Part shown: in pieces, positions 10,678 through 20,453 of the stretch | Position numbering within the stretch: the first letter of the stretch is position 1 | Layout: the number at the start of each line of letters is the position of its first letter | From: Endozoicomonas sp. 4G | Lineage (GTDB): Bacteria; Pseudomonadota; Gammaproteobacteria; Pseudomonadales; Endozoicomonadaceae | DNA: 64,000 nucleotides | Reading direction: 5' to 3' | NCBI RefSeq assembly: GCF_023822025.1 | Contig: NZ_CP082909.1 | Coordinates: forward strand, 1,064,698-1,128,697 | Made by a program: the position numbers and the translations under genes | The notes under the pieces: generated by a model | The model's database searches: none | Told to the model about the DNA's origin: nothing | What the model saw: only the letters and a program-made list of their open reading frames with translations

Positions 10678-12711
10678 ATGACTTTTAGCCCACTAAGAAT
10701 CGGTATTCATTTTATCGTTTTATTGATAACACTGCTGTCAGGAAGTGCTCTTGCACTGAACGACACACAAAAAAACATGTTAAAACAGCTCACCCTCCAG
10801 GATTATGAAAAACTTGATCAAGAACTTAAAAGAAAAGACGGTTTGTACAGAAAGGCTAAATCTTACATCAATATAGTAATGGCAGATTTTAATAGAAAAG
10901 AAAAAAAACATTTTTTTATAAAAAAGAATAGGCAAGTAGCTAAACAAATGGGTATTAAAGCTACTGGAAATACGACCAAACCTGAAATACCTTACACACT
11001 ATTAAGGACGTTTAATCTTGTTCAAGCAATGATTTATCGTGATCGTAAAGTAAAAAATAGCGCAGCCACTGTTGTTACTAATTATGTCAAAATATTGTTA
11101 TCAAAAAGAAGAACAATTAATCAAGAGCCCACAAAGGATATAGCCTCGATAGAGATAATCCTCGAAAATCGGTTTAATATACCAATAACAACGACTACTA
11201 CCATCAGGACATTAAATAATAAACAATATAATTTTCCAGTTAAATATCCACCTTACAATATCCTTCATAAAAAAATGCATCTGCTACGTAATGGAGAGTT
11301 TATTTTTACCAATGTCAATATGATTCGAGAAGGTGTTTTAAAGAATGGCGATAAGATAATTATACCTGATAATTTATCACACCTAAAAAAATCACCCATA
11401 AAAAACCCTGCATCTAAAGCCAGGGAGATTTATATTTCAGTTAGTCGACTTCAAGCCTTTCTTGATAATCAGTATCCGGAAAAATTTAGATTACGTATCT
11501 GTGATAAAAATATGTTTCAGGTATCTCTCGACTTTATCGCACCCTCTGGATGGTGGAAAGATGCATTTTTTAGAGTACTGTTTAATTTCGACAATTTTGG
11601 TGAGAAAGAGCCAGGATTTTGCCTTAGATATGCACCAGAGGTATCCCACCTTGTTAGCAATAAATTCTCTATGCTGCAAAGATATCGAAAGTATAAAGAA
11701 CCCATCTTCGATTTTCACAATAAGTACCCAAACAATTTTTCTGTAGAAAAGCAGATGTTAAATATTATCAATTTTCTAGTAGATTGCATGGATACAATGA
11801 CAAAGGATGTTTTTTCAAGTGATTGGAATGGAACCTCACCCCAGAATGCGATTATACAAGAAATAATAAATGCAAATAATCTGGCACAACAAGAAGTTAA
11901 CACGCAGGTTTATATAGAAACGGATCCTGGCAAGATAGAAAAAAGTGTGCGTGAAAGAATAAAAGATGGAGAAGATCCAGTTTTCAATTACTTGACCACG
12001 GATGAGTTTAATTCAGAATCAATAAGTACTGATATTTTCATGCCTGTCAGAATGTATAATGAAGCTGAGATTATCGAGTTTGACTATACCACGATTAAAA
12101 AATTTAATGATCTGATTTATGAAGCCAGTAACAAGTCGAGATTTATAATACCAAAATCCATTAAACCCGTCGTTTATTATAAACACAAAAAGCTCGACGA
12201 ACATAATATTCAAGAAGTTTTGTCCGACATAAGGAAGGGAAATACGAAAAGGAAGAAAAAGCGCGATATCCTGACGATGATTGTTAAAGTTCCTGGTTAT
12301 GAAAGACGTGCATTTTTACAGGCTGTATGCCATGCAGATAAACATTATATTACAGAACAGAAATACCACTTTATAAATAGCTATACACTTAGCGAGATAG
12401 TTAACACAAGCGAGCTACGCAAACCCATAAAATGGGAAATACATTTATTCGACAATAAGAAACAGGCAAAAGCTAATAATATGCTTTATCAATACAAACT
12501 TATTCTGCCTTTAAGAACACATAAGACAACAGAACGCTATAGAGGAATGGATAAGTATCGAGGCGACAATGTCTGGATACCCACTGTTAGAGATGATATG
12601 CCGGAAGTTCAAAAAAAATTCGCTTTGATGTCAATGTATGACTTATCAAGACATAAATTCAGAATTTCAAACAATCTCAAAAAAGCCTCTGTTTTAACTC
12701 CTGTCTCTTAG
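10678..12711 (+). pseudogene. OTU-family paralog 4, truncated by IS insertion
   Basis: Residues 1 to about 670 match the N-terminal half of paralogs 2 and 3, including the signal peptide (ending near ALALN) and the DGEDP segment. The match ends at NNLKKASV. The last codons and the stop (TAG at 12709-12711) come from the left end of the insertion sequence that begins at 12701. The OTU domain and zinc cluster are absent, and they do not reappear on the far side of the IS. Start chosen at ATG 10678, with AAGGA upstream. The N-terminal half could still be made and exported, but it lacks the predicted catalytic part. Confidence 0.85.
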
Positions 12712-14200
12712 TCAGATCTCCACACCCTTTGTCACCCGGTAGGTGTGGAGACGGTCTTGCAGTTTCGCCCAGCCTTCCCAAACAACTAACCATCCGGGAA
12801 TGCCTGTTCGTTTAGAGTCACACCAGCCACCTACTTTCGCTATGGTTTGGAGTAGCCAGGCCAGTGTTGGTACTTTTTTAGGTAGAGCTTTGCCCTCATA
12901 ATATGTGATCCAGAGAACTTTCCATTCCTCGTCACTCACAACTTTGTTAGCTGGCGTCTTTTCATTCCATGTTTTGCCACCTTTTGCCTTCCTGTCATAA
13001 GGCAGAATCAGAGCCTCCCTGATTTGCAATAATCTGACCGCTACAAACATCAGTATTACTGCCAGACGTTGCATATTACCGGCGGACAGCATTCTCAGGC
13101 GCTCAACACCTGTACCGGTTTTCCACGCTTTATGGAACTCTTCAATACGCCAACGCAATTCATAAAATCTCAGCACTGTACGACAGTTTTTAAATGTTTC
13201 TACTGATTCAGAAGTTAATAAAATCCAGCGCAACCGATCCTCAGTGTCATTATTGATTTCTTCTGCAATCAAAACGTTGACAGTTATTGGAGCCAAACGC
13301 CCACCCGGTCTTTGGGGTGATTGAATCGTAGCGGTTTTCTTCTTCACTTCCAGAGTTACTTTGCGTGCTTTACGTGCATTTCGCCCTCCACGCTGAGGCA
13401 CTTTAATCGTATAAGTTCCCAAGGCTGGCTCTTCAGCCAGGGCATCAAAAAGAAGTAGGTCATGGTCAATCAAAATTCGGTTTTGTGTTGCCCTGACAAC
13501 AAACCTCTGGTTGTGAGTCAGCTTGTACTGGATATATTCATAAACATCCGCTTCCCGATCGCAGACACTAGCTACCTTGGTCATTTGGGCACCTAACCTG
13601 TGCTTGATGTTTTCAGAAGACTGCTGCCATTTAAAACTTTCTTTTTCTTCGTAAGGTCGCTGTTTACGGGCGCTCCGCTTGTCTCGCTCTTCATCGTCTC
13701 TAATCCAGCGCTGCTGATCAATCAAACCCACTGTTCGCTCAGTATCAGCATCAATAAGCATCACTGAATGAGCCCAAATGCCTCTGGATTTGCTATTTTT
13801 TGACTCGCCTATATTGCCCAGCTCTGACCTGGTGGAATGTGTGTAGCTGAGAGTGGTGCTGTCCTCAATGGCTAACAAGAGTTGTGCATCGTTTGCAGCG
13901 AGTGCGGTCGCCTGAAAACCGGCTTCTGCAATAGCATCCGGCTCTACAGCTTCATTTTCAATAAGCCGATAGGCACCCTCAACCAATGCAAGGTTGCCTT
14001 CACATGAGGAGGCTAAAGATGAGCCCGTGTGGGCAGCTAGTTCAGCAGCTACTTGGGTTAGTCTCTTTGTACGACGCTTATCACCTAATTCTGCGCACTC
14101 GAAAGTATGTTCAGCCCATTGTTGAGGAGGTAGTGGAAGCATGATCTTGACTCATCTCAGAGAGGATAAGCCAAGTATAGAATTTGTGACTAAGAGACAG
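12701..14200. mobile_element. IS4-family, IS50/Tn5-like insertion sequence (about 1.5 kb)
   Basis: The left end reads CTGTCTCTTAGTCAGATCT, very like the IS50 inside end. The right end, on the complementary strand, reads CTGTCTCTTAGTCACAAAT. The first 14 bases are identical and inverted. A single 476-codon transposase gene fills the element. The nine bases outside each end (TTTTAACTC and GCTGAAGCG) differ, so no target duplication is visible. The flanks are also unrelated genes, which points to a deletion or recombination after insertion. Confidence 0.9.
12712..14142 (-). CDS. Tn5-like IS4-family DDE transposase
   Basis: The 476-residue product has the same length as the Tn5 transposase. It shows the expected order: N-terminal end-binding region (AELGDKRRTKRL), first catalytic Asp in LAIEDSTTLSYTH, second in VCDREADVYEY, and the catalytic Glu in the YREK signature (Y-x2-R-x3-E-x6-K) within YELRWRIEEFHKAWKTG. 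A C-terminal dimerisation-like segment ends with DSKRTGIPGW. All catalytic positions are present and the frame is intact, so the element may be mobile. The transposase acts in the cytoplasm by cut-and-paste at the 19-bp ends. Its stop codon is almost at the left end of the element. Confidence 0.95.
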   Translation of the reverse strand: MLPLPPQQWAEHTFECAELGDKRRTKRLTQVAAELAAHTGSSLASSCEGNLALVEGAYRLIENEAVEPDAIAEAGFQATALAANDAQLLLAIEDSTTLSYTHSTRSELGNIGESKNSKSRGIWAHSVMLIDADTERTVGLIDQQRWIRDDEERDKRSARKQRPYEEKESFKWQQSSENIKHRLGAQMTKVASVCDREADVYEYIQYKLTHNQRFVVRATQNRILIDHDLLLFDALAEEPALGTYTIKVPQRGGRNARKARKVTLEVKKKTATIQSPQRPGGRLAPITVNVLIAEEINNDTEDRLRWILLTSESVETFKNCRTVLRFYELRWRIEEFHKAWKTGTGVERLRMLSAGNMQRLAVILMFVAVRLLQIREALILPYDRKAKGGKTWNEKTPANKVVSDEEWKVLWITYYEGKALPKKVPTLAWLLQTIAKVGGWCDSKRTGIPGWLVVWEGWAKLQDRLHTYRVTKGVEI

Positions 14201-14201
14201 G

Positions 14202-14334
14202 CTGAAGCGAGGGGTTTTACGCAAAATTCGATAAAAGGATGCTGGTTAATAAAGCTGACCACGGCATCGCCATCCTGACCGGTCTGGGTGTATTGCTCAA
14301 GCAACCGGTTCAGCTGGCCAGCCGACTGTGCCAA
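14202..14334 (-). other. Orphan coding-like fragment next to the IS
   Basis: An open frame on the minus strand (GQLNRLLEQYTQTGQDGD...) runs into the right end of the IS. It does not resemble the lost part of the OTU paralog. It may be the remnant of another gene joined to the IS by deletion. I cannot identify it, and it could be chance. Confidence 0.3.
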
Positions 14335-14335
14335 G

Positions 14336-14435
14336 TTGGTTCGGAGTCCACATCCTTCGACCGTGCATCCTGAGCGGAGTCGAAGGGCGCTCAGGATGAA
14401 CGTGGATTGTTCACATCAAACTCATTGAAATGATG
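14336..14435 (-). repeat. Dispersed palindromic element, reverse copy
   Basis: The complement of this stretch matches the elements at 23526-23652 and 30902-31028. It contains nested inverted repeats, CCTTCGAC/GTCGAAGG (14354-14361/14379-14386) and ATCCTGAGCG/CGCTCAGGAT (14367-14376/14388-14397). No coding content is apparent. Confidence 0.8.
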
Positions 14436-14446
14436 TACCAGGAGGA

Positions 14447-14574
14447 ACAAGAACGTGCCGGGTCAGCAAAAGAAAGAGTCCGGAATATCATTAAAGATGG
14501 CAAAAAATAAAGCATCAGCAAATTTAAAGTCTATTGTTAATCCTCATCAATAAAAATGTGGATCAAATCAAACA
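14447..14574 (+). repeat. Conserved block upstream of the Death-like family, copy 1
   Basis: About 125 bases ending at the start codon are repeated, with small changes, before the paralogs at 17382 (block 17259-17381) and 20577 (block 20454-20576). It probably carries the shared promoter and leader and marks the 5' edge of the duplicated unit. I see no perfect promoter hexamers in it. Confidence 0.75.
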
Positions 14575-17085
14575 ATGAAAGCAGTAAGACTTTTCCCTGA
14601 AACTCGCCTGTTTCTGTTGTTCGTCCTATCAGTCATTTTTCCGGCTGCTGGTTACAGCGATGCTTATACTAACCTATTGAGCTGGACAGGCTGGGGGATT
14701 TCTTCCAAAGCCATTCAGATATCTGGAGAAATCAGCAAGCTGTCGTTTAGAGGGAACAATCTGCCTCTCCATCTGACTTATGATCTCAACACGGTTGACC
14801 AGGGCAGCAAGACAGTTCCTGAGCTGGAGAACAATCAGTTTTATATCATCCAGGATGGCCAACCAGGCGACCTGTTTAATTTTTGTTTCAGGACGCCTCC
14901 CGCATTATCGGCGAGTAACTTACCCTCTCCCCCGGTTATTACCAAGCCCGCTACAGGCCGGGGTATGTCAAAGATACAAGACGGAGGAGTAAAGCTGGTT
15001 CCATTGGCACACGACAGTGGTCGCTGGCAGTATCAGTACTCGGCCAGATGGCGTATACCGACAGGCAGTCAGTCCTTGCTTCTGGCCGTTGAGGACAATA
15101 ACAATGGATGGGTGATAGAACCGGAATGCAGCGGTATTGTCTCAGAAAGTGCTGCCTTACCATCGTCTTTAGGTAGCAAGACTTCCGATAACAAAAAAAC
15201 ATCATTTGTCGATATCATTTTCCGCAACACCGAAACTGAAAAAAACGAGCCTGACGACGACAGTAGTCGTTCCAGTGGGCCTCTGGCAATACCCGGAGCA
15301 CCTGATACAGCTGATTACAGCGAGCCATTCCCAAGCTCTGGTGGCGGCAGTTTTGGTGGTAGTGATGATTTAGATGATTTATTCAAGAAAAGGCCGGGAG
15401 GAGGAAGGGCTCCTCTTTACGTGTTTGAATGGATGAGTGAGCTGTTCAGCAGAGTCATCCTGGTGCCTGTCCCCGGTACTGACGGCAAGACCGTAAAAAA
15501 ACAGATTTGGGATACCCGGATTGTGCTCAACATCAAGCAGGGTTGGAATGAGCAGGCGATTATTATTTCCCAGGAACTCTGGAATAAAATAAGGGCTGCA
15601 CATCTTGAAAGGAGTTCAGGGCTTTTTCTGGCATTGTCCAGAAATCCCGATAATCCCGAAGCGGTATTTGATCATTACCTGAGCAATAACCCACCACAAT
15701 CGTTTCAAACAGAAGACTACCAAGGTTATGAACAGCAGGTGCTTATTTTAAATCCGAAACAATTACGCAGCGTATCCGTTTTTCCGGGCCACTGCCCCAC
15801 TGGCGTCGGCTGCCCTGGAGGGAGCAGTCAGGCCGAAAAGCAAACGGCTGACCTTAGACCATCCTCCCACACCAGATCTCAAGAAGAGCATGGTCGTTTA
15901 TATCAAGATCGAGGCGGCTTTGGTGGCAGAAGGGGTGACGGAGACGATGGCTCAGGGGGCGCACCAAACAATGGGTTATGCATAGTTTGTCAGAATCCTG
16001 CTAAACCCGTAATCGCCTCCAATATATGCCGCGAATGCCTGGATCCTGAATTTGAACTTTCAGCATTCACTAACTTCCAAGAGGTCAAGAGGTTGGAAAA
16101 AAAGGCATGGACGTATTTTGACTTTAGTGATCATTATAATTTGCCAAAACTTTATGAACTTTTAACTCGTAGTTTTTTATCAAATAGGGATGCGCTACAT
16201 AAATTTAATACAGCATGGGTTAAATTTTTAAGAGGAGATGTAGGGCTTGACGACATTATTTCAAAAGTCGATGTGTTGGCACAAAGGAATGAATTTGAAA
16301 GTCAAATGAGTTTTTTTGAAAATGAATTGAAAGACTGCTTGAAGAGTAACAATATTTTTCCGATGGATGATCCAGGTGAAGTTTTGTATTCAGGATTGGG
16401 TCACAAGAAGAAAGTAGAGTTAATTAATTTTATTTATTATAAATTTAAACATACAAGTAACTTGTTAAAAGAAGAAATGGTTTCATCGCAATACAATATA
16501 ATAAATATGCTAAATGACTTTGCCAAAGAAATTTATGATGAGTATGGTTTTGGTTTTCCGTTTACTATTGGTGAGGAGTTCCACATTATTCCGTGGGGTC
16601 ATCCCTACAGTATTAAACATGCTTTTATTACACCATCTAGCAGGGAAGTTTTAGTTGACAATCCTAGCTATCAAACACTTCAAGATCTTGCATTAGCTAT
16701 TACTGGTAATAAACTATCAGAAGCTGACGATGTCAGGGCTATGTTTACTGCTATGGCTCTTATTGGATCAATGTTCGAGGAATGTGGAAGAACAATGTTT
16801 CGGAAACCGGCTGCTTTATCAAAAGAATTAGACGACGAGCAACTTGATTCATTTGCAAAGTTTACCTTTAAAGCCAGGGAACAGCTTATTGAGATACTGA
16901 ATGCGGGTGATCCTGAACAAAAAGATGAATTCATTCGGAGTATGTTTTTGATCTTTGGTATGGTTCCTAAACAACTAGCAGATGAGCTGTCTCAGGAATG
17001 GGATCCCAGGATTGTTTGGGGAAACAAACCGGGTGCTCATGTAGCGCGATATATTCAGCAACCAAAAAGAGGGAAAAGGAAGTAG
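14575..17085 (+). CDS. Secreted zinc-motif protein, paralog 1 (836 aa, no Death-like tail)
   Basis: A Sec signal peptide (LFLLFVLSVIFPAAGYSDA) opens the protein. About 200 residues of a beta-rich-looking domain with conserved WGISSKAIQ follow, then a Ser/Gly-rich linker (GGGSFGGSDDLDD near 260), a conserved block (FEWMSELFSRVILVPVPG), and a four-cysteine motif CIVC-x12-CREC near residue 470 that looks zinc-binding. The C-terminal third is helical and differs from the two neighbours. It ends in a basic run (QPKRGKRK). The neighbours continue for another 90-100 residues with a Death-like segment that is missing here. No family is recognised for the N-terminal part. Export and a host-facing role are inferred from the signal peptide and the gene neighbourhood. 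Confidence 0.8.
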   Translation: MKAVRLFPETRLFLLFVLSVIFPAAGYSDAYTNLLSWTGWGISSKAIQISGEISKLSFRGNNLPLHLTYDLNTVDQGSKTVPELENNQFYIIQDGQPGDLFNFCFRTPPALSASNLPSPPVITKPATGRGMSKIQDGGVKLVPLAHDSGRWQYQYSARWRIPTGSQSLLLAVEDNNNGWVIEPECSGIVSESAALPSSLGSKTSDNKKTSFVDIIFRNTETEKNEPDDDSSRSSGPLAIPGAPDTADYSEPFPSSGGGSFGGSDDLDDLFKKRPGGGRAPLYVFEWMSELFSRVILVPVPGTDGKTVKKQIWDTRIVLNIKQGWNEQAIIISQELWNKIRAAHLERSSGLFLALSRNPDNPEAVFDHYLSNNPPQSFQTEDYQGYEQQVLILNPKQLRSVSVFPGHCPTGVGCPGGSSQAEKQTADLRPSSHTRSQEEHGRLYQDRGGFGGRRGDGDDGSGGAPNNGLCIVCQNPAKPVIASNICRECLDPEFELSAFTNFQEVKRLEKKAWTYFDFSDHYNLPKLYELLTRSFLSNRDALHKFNTAWVKFLRGDVGLDDIISKVDVLAQRNEFESQMSFFENELKDCLKSNNIFPMDDPGEVLYSGLGHKKKVELINFIYYKFKHTSNLLKEEMVSSQYNIINMLNDFAKEIYDEYGFGFPFTIGEEFHIIPWGHPYSIKHAFITPSSREVLVDNPSYQTLQDLALAITGNKLSEADDVRAMFTAMALIGSMFEECGRTMFRKPAALSKELDDEQLDSFAKFTFKAREQLIEILNAGDPEQKDEFIRSMFLIFGMVPKQLADELSQEWDPRIVWGNKPGAHVARYIQQPKRGKRK

Positions 17086-17100
17086 GGCTCTCCCTCGTTC

Positions 17101-17133
17101 CCTCGTTCCCACGCTCTGCGTGGGAATGCATAC
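17101..17133. repeat. Dispersed hairpin repeat (TTCCCACGC arms), copy 1
   Basis: Perfect inverted arms TTCCCACGC (17106-17114) and GCGTGGGAA (17118-17126) around TCT, preceded by CCCTCG and followed by TGCATACCTCACC. The same unit occurs at 20408-20428 and 61701-61721. Its position just after a stop codon suggests a possible role in transcript ends. Confidence 0.9.
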
Positions 17134-17149
17134 CTCACCTAACAAACTA

Positions 17150-17237
17150 GTACACGGTTTCAATGTAATTGATGGGTTCCCTCTATTAATGGCACCCAAA
17201 CTCCGTTCAACCTGAGCGTCCTTCGACTCCGCTCAGG
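17150..17237 (+). repeat. Intergenic repeat with inverted partner at 23641-23708
   Basis: The stretch running from the CAATGTAATTGATGGG part to ACTCCGTTCA is present again, inverted and about 95 percent alike by eye, at 23641-23708. It continues into the palindromic arms CCTGAGCG (17211-17218) and CGCTCAGG (17230-17237). The two inverted copies bracket paralogs 2 and 3 of the Death-like family. Confidence 0.75.
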
Positions 17238-17258
17238 ATGCACGAGGGGCAAATCAGA

Positions 17259-17381
17259 ACAAGAACGTACCGGGCCAGCAAAAAAAATCTTGAATATCCT
17301 CAAAGATGAAAAAAATAAAACATCAGCAAATTTAAGGTCTATTGTTAAGCCTTATCAACAAAATGCGGATCAAATCAAACA
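17259..17381 (+). repeat. Conserved block upstream of the Death-like family, copy 2
   Basis: Second copy of the upstream block described at 14447. It ends directly at the ATG of the 17382 gene. Confidence 0.75.
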
Positions 17382-20342
17382 ATGAAAGCAGTAAGACTTC
17401 TCCCTGAGACTCACCTGTTTCTGTTATTCGTCCTGTCAGTCATTTTCCCGGTTGCCGCTTACAGCGATGCTTATACTGACCTATTGATCTGGACCGGTTG
17501 GGGGATTTCCTCCAAAGCCATTCAGACACCGGGGGATATCAGCAAGCTGTCGTTTAGAGGAAGTCATCCACCTCTTCATCTGACGTATGGTCTCAACACG
17601 GTTGACCAGAGCAGCAAGACAGTTCCTGAGCTGGAGAACAATCAGTTTTATATCATCCAGAATGGCCAACCAGGCGACCTGTTTAATTTTTGTTTCAGGA
17701 CGCCTCCCGCATTATCGGTGAGTAACTTACCCTCTCCCCCGGTTATTACCAAGTCCGCTACAGGCCGGGGTATGTCAGAGATAAAAGATGGAGGAGTAAA
17801 GCTGGTTCCATTGGCACACGACAGTGGTCGCTGGCAGTATCAGTACTCGGCCAGATGGCGTATACCGACAGGCAGTCAGTCCTTGCTTCTGGTCGTTGAA
17901 GACAATCACAACGGATGGGTGATAGAACCGGAATGCAGCGGTATTGTTTCAGAAAGTACTGCCTTGCCATCGTCTTTAGGTAGCAAAACTTCCGATAACA
18001 AAAAAACATCATTTGTCGATATCATTTTCCGCAATACAGAGACTAAAAAAAACGAGCCTGACCATCCTGACGACAGTAGTCGTTCCAGTGGGCCTCTGGC
18101 AATACCCGGAGCACCTGATACAGCCGATAACAGCGAGCCATTCCCAAGCTCTGGTGGCGGCGGTTTTGGTGGTAGTGATGATTTAGATGATTTATTCAAG
18201 AAAAGGCCGGGAGGAGGGAGGGCTCCTCTTTACGTGTTTGAATGGATGAGTGAGCTGTTCAGCAGAGTCATTCTGGTGCCTGTCCCCGGTACTGACGGCA
18301 AGACCGTAAAAAAACAGATTTGGGATACCCGGATTGTGCTCAACATCAAGCAGGGTTGGAATGAGCAGGCGATTATTATTTCCCAGGAACTCTGGAATAA
18401 AATAAGGGCTGCACATCTTGAAAGGAGCTCAGGGCTTTTTCTGGCATTGTCCAGCAACCCCAATAATCCCGAAGCGGTATTTGATCATTACCTGAGCAAT
18501 AACCCACCACAATCGTTTCAAACAGAAGACTACCAAGGTTATGAACAGCAGGTGCTTATTTTAAATCCGAAACAATTACGCAGCGTATCCGTTTTTCCGG
18601 GCCACTGCCCGACCGGGGTCAGTTGTCCTGGAGGAGCCGGTCAGGCCGAAAAACAAACGGCTGACCTTAGACCATCCTCCTACGCCCGATCTCAAGAGTA
18701 TGGTCGTCTATATCAAGATCGAGGCGGCTTTGGTGGCAGAGGGAGTGACGAAGACGATGGCTCAGGGGGCGCACCAAACAATGGGTTATGTATAGTTTGT
18801 CAGAACCCTGCTAAACCTGTATTCCTCTACAATAAATGCCAGGATTGTCTGGATAGTGAAACTAATCTGCTTGAGGAGGAGCCGGTGATAGAACAGCCTC
18901 CTGAAATAAGGCGAGGTGAGGCAATCCCAATCTCTGCACCAAAAGCGGTTGATACTTCAGCAGTCATTATATTTCAATGGTTCAAGAATTTGCTAGCCGG
19001 GACAGGGGATTATTTTCACCATCGTGAGTACTATAAGTTGCCACAACTTTATAAGCTTTTAACTCATAGCTTTTTATCAAATGTGAATACGCTACGTAAG
19101 TTTCATTCAAAATGGAATGAATTTACAAGAGGCAATGTAGGGCTTTACGACCTTATTTTAGAGGTCGGCAAGTTGGTAAAATCTCAAGGGGGTGAGAAAC
19201 ATGTTGAAGTGGCTAGAATTGTTAAAGCGCTTGCTTTTTACAGGAAAGAATTTGTGAATGAAGATGGTGTGGGAGAATTAAGAAATAATTTGAAAACCTA
19301 CTTAGAGACTAACAATATTCTTCCGACGGATGATGAAGTTTTGTATTCCAGATTGGATGACCAGCAGAAAGCAGAGTTAATTAATTTTATTTATCAGAAG
19401 TTTAAACAAACGGGTGACGTGCTAAAAGAAGAAACGGTTCCATCGCAATTCAATATAATAAGAATGTTAAATGTCTTGGCCAGAGAAGTTTATAGTAAGT
19501 ATGGTTTTGGTCTTCCGGATATTAACGATCAGGGGTTAAAAATTATTGTGTGGGGCTATCCGCTCAATAATAAATATTCTTTTATTACACAACTTAACAA
19601 TGAAAGATTATCTATAAGTCCGAGTCATCAATCACTTCAAGGTCTTGTATCAGCTATTGGTGCTGATGTAGCAGGAAAAGCTGAAGATGTCAGGGCTATG
19701 ATTACCGCTTTGACTGTTATTAGATCAATGTTCGAGGTACGTGCAAAAGCAATACTTTCGCAATGTGCGAATTCATCAAATCAAGTTGATCATGACCAAC
19801 TTGATTTGTTAGGAAAATTTGCCATTAAAGCCAGACAACAGCTTGGTGAGATACTGAAATTGAGTGATCCTGAACAAAAAGAGGAATTTATCCGGAATAT
19901 GTTTTTGATCTTTGGTGTAGTTCCTCGAGAAATAATGGATGAGCTGACTCAGGAATCGGATCCTGGGCTTGGCTCGATAAGGAAAAGAAGGGCTCAGGTA
20001 GCGGAAGATCCTCAACATAAAAAATCAAAAACAAGGAACCAGAGCTCTGGCCCTTTAAAAATAGATTCTGCCATGCCAGAAGCTATATACATCGATCTTG
20101 CTACAGACATAGGCGTAAAATGGAAAATGTTTGGCAGATGTACGGGTGTTCTTAAAAATCCTCATATAGACAATATTGATGCTAACAGCGGTGACGCTTT
20201 TGAAAAGGCGTATACAATGCTAGCGCAATGGAGACAAATGAAAGAAGATGGTGCTCCTACCTTTAGAAACCTACTAGATATTCTTGGAAGAATGGCGCTC
20301 AATAAAACCAAGTTCGAAATAATCGGTCGTTATGGTCTTTGA
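17382..20342 (+). CDS. Secreted protein with zinc motif and C-terminal Death-like domain, paralog 2
   Basis: The first 480 residues are nearly the same as the 14575 gene: signal peptide, WGISSKAIQ domain, Gly-rich linker, and CIVC-x12-CQDC zinc-like motif near 473. A helical region follows, then a basic stretch at about 866-886 (SIRKRRAQ ... HKKSKTR) that could act as a bipartite nuclear signal. Residues 898-986 read like a Death domain: LATDIGVKWKMFGRCTG, an I-x2-I spacing, A-x2-ML-x2-W, then T-x3-L-x3-L. Death domains mediate protein contacts in animal apoptosis and immune signalling and are rare in bacteria. The domain call rests on pattern reading only. Signal peptide plus host-type domain suggests an effector. 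Confidence 0.8.
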   Translation: MKAVRLLPETHLFLLFVLSVIFPVAAYSDAYTDLLIWTGWGISSKAIQTPGDISKLSFRGSHPPLHLTYGLNTVDQSSKTVPELENNQFYIIQNGQPGDLFNFCFRTPPALSVSNLPSPPVITKSATGRGMSEIKDGGVKLVPLAHDSGRWQYQYSARWRIPTGSQSLLLVVEDNHNGWVIEPECSGIVSESTALPSSLGSKTSDNKKTSFVDIIFRNTETKKNEPDHPDDSSRSSGPLAIPGAPDTADNSEPFPSSGGGGFGGSDDLDDLFKKRPGGGRAPLYVFEWMSELFSRVILVPVPGTDGKTVKKQIWDTRIVLNIKQGWNEQAIIISQELWNKIRAAHLERSSGLFLALSSNPNNPEAVFDHYLSNNPPQSFQTEDYQGYEQQVLILNPKQLRSVSVFPGHCPTGVSCPGGAGQAEKQTADLRPSSYARSQEYGRLYQDRGGFGGRGSDEDDGSGGAPNNGLCIVCQNPAKPVFLYNKCQDCLDSETNLLEEEPVIEQPPEIRRGEAIPISAPKAVDTSAVIIFQWFKNLLAGTGDYFHHREYYKLPQLYKLLTHSFLSNVNTLRKFHSKWNEFTRGNVGLYDLILEVGKLVKSQGGEKHVEVARIVKALAFYRKEFVNEDGVGELRNNLKTYLETNNILPTDDEVLYSRLDDQQKAELINFIYQKFKQTGDVLKEETVPSQFNIIRMLNVLAREVYSKYGFGLPDINDQGLKIIVWGYPLNNKYSFITQLNNERLSISPSHQSLQGLVSAIGADVAGKAEDVRAMITALTVIRSMFEVRAKAILSQCANSSNQVDHDQLDLLGKFAIKARQQLGEILKLSDPEQKEEFIRNMFLIFGVVPREIMDELTQESDPGLGSIRKRRAQVAEDPQHKKSKTRNQSSGPLKIDSAMPEAIYIDLATDIGVKWKMFGRCTGVLKNPHIDNIDANSGDAFEKAYTMLAQWRQMKEDGAPTFRNLLDILGRMALNKTKFEIIGRYGL

Positions 20343-20407
20343 ACGAAATTAAGGGCGCAATCCCGCTTCTTTAGAGGCGGGTCAAGCCCTTGCAAGGCGT
20401 TCCCTCG

Positions 20408-20428
20408 TTCCCACGCTCTGCGTGGGAA
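20408..20428. repeat. Dispersed hairpin repeat (TTCCCACGC arms), copy 2
   Basis: Same inverted arms as at 17106-17126, with TCT loop, again shortly after the stop codon of a Death-like family gene and followed by TGCATACCTCACC. Confidence 0.9.
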
Positions 20429-20453
20429 TGCATACCTCACCTGACAAACTAGT

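Noticed and set aside
12691-14209. Composite transposon made of the IS50-like element
   Set aside because: Only one copy is present in the window and no second IS flanks a cargo. The ends and lack of target duplication fit a single element with an adjacent deletion.
14430-14510. Possible short C-terminal gene remnant (MMYQEEQERAGSAKERVRNI)
   Set aside because: The left part belongs to the dispersed palindromic element and the right part to the conserved upstream block of the Death-like family. The frame is not kept in the other two copies.
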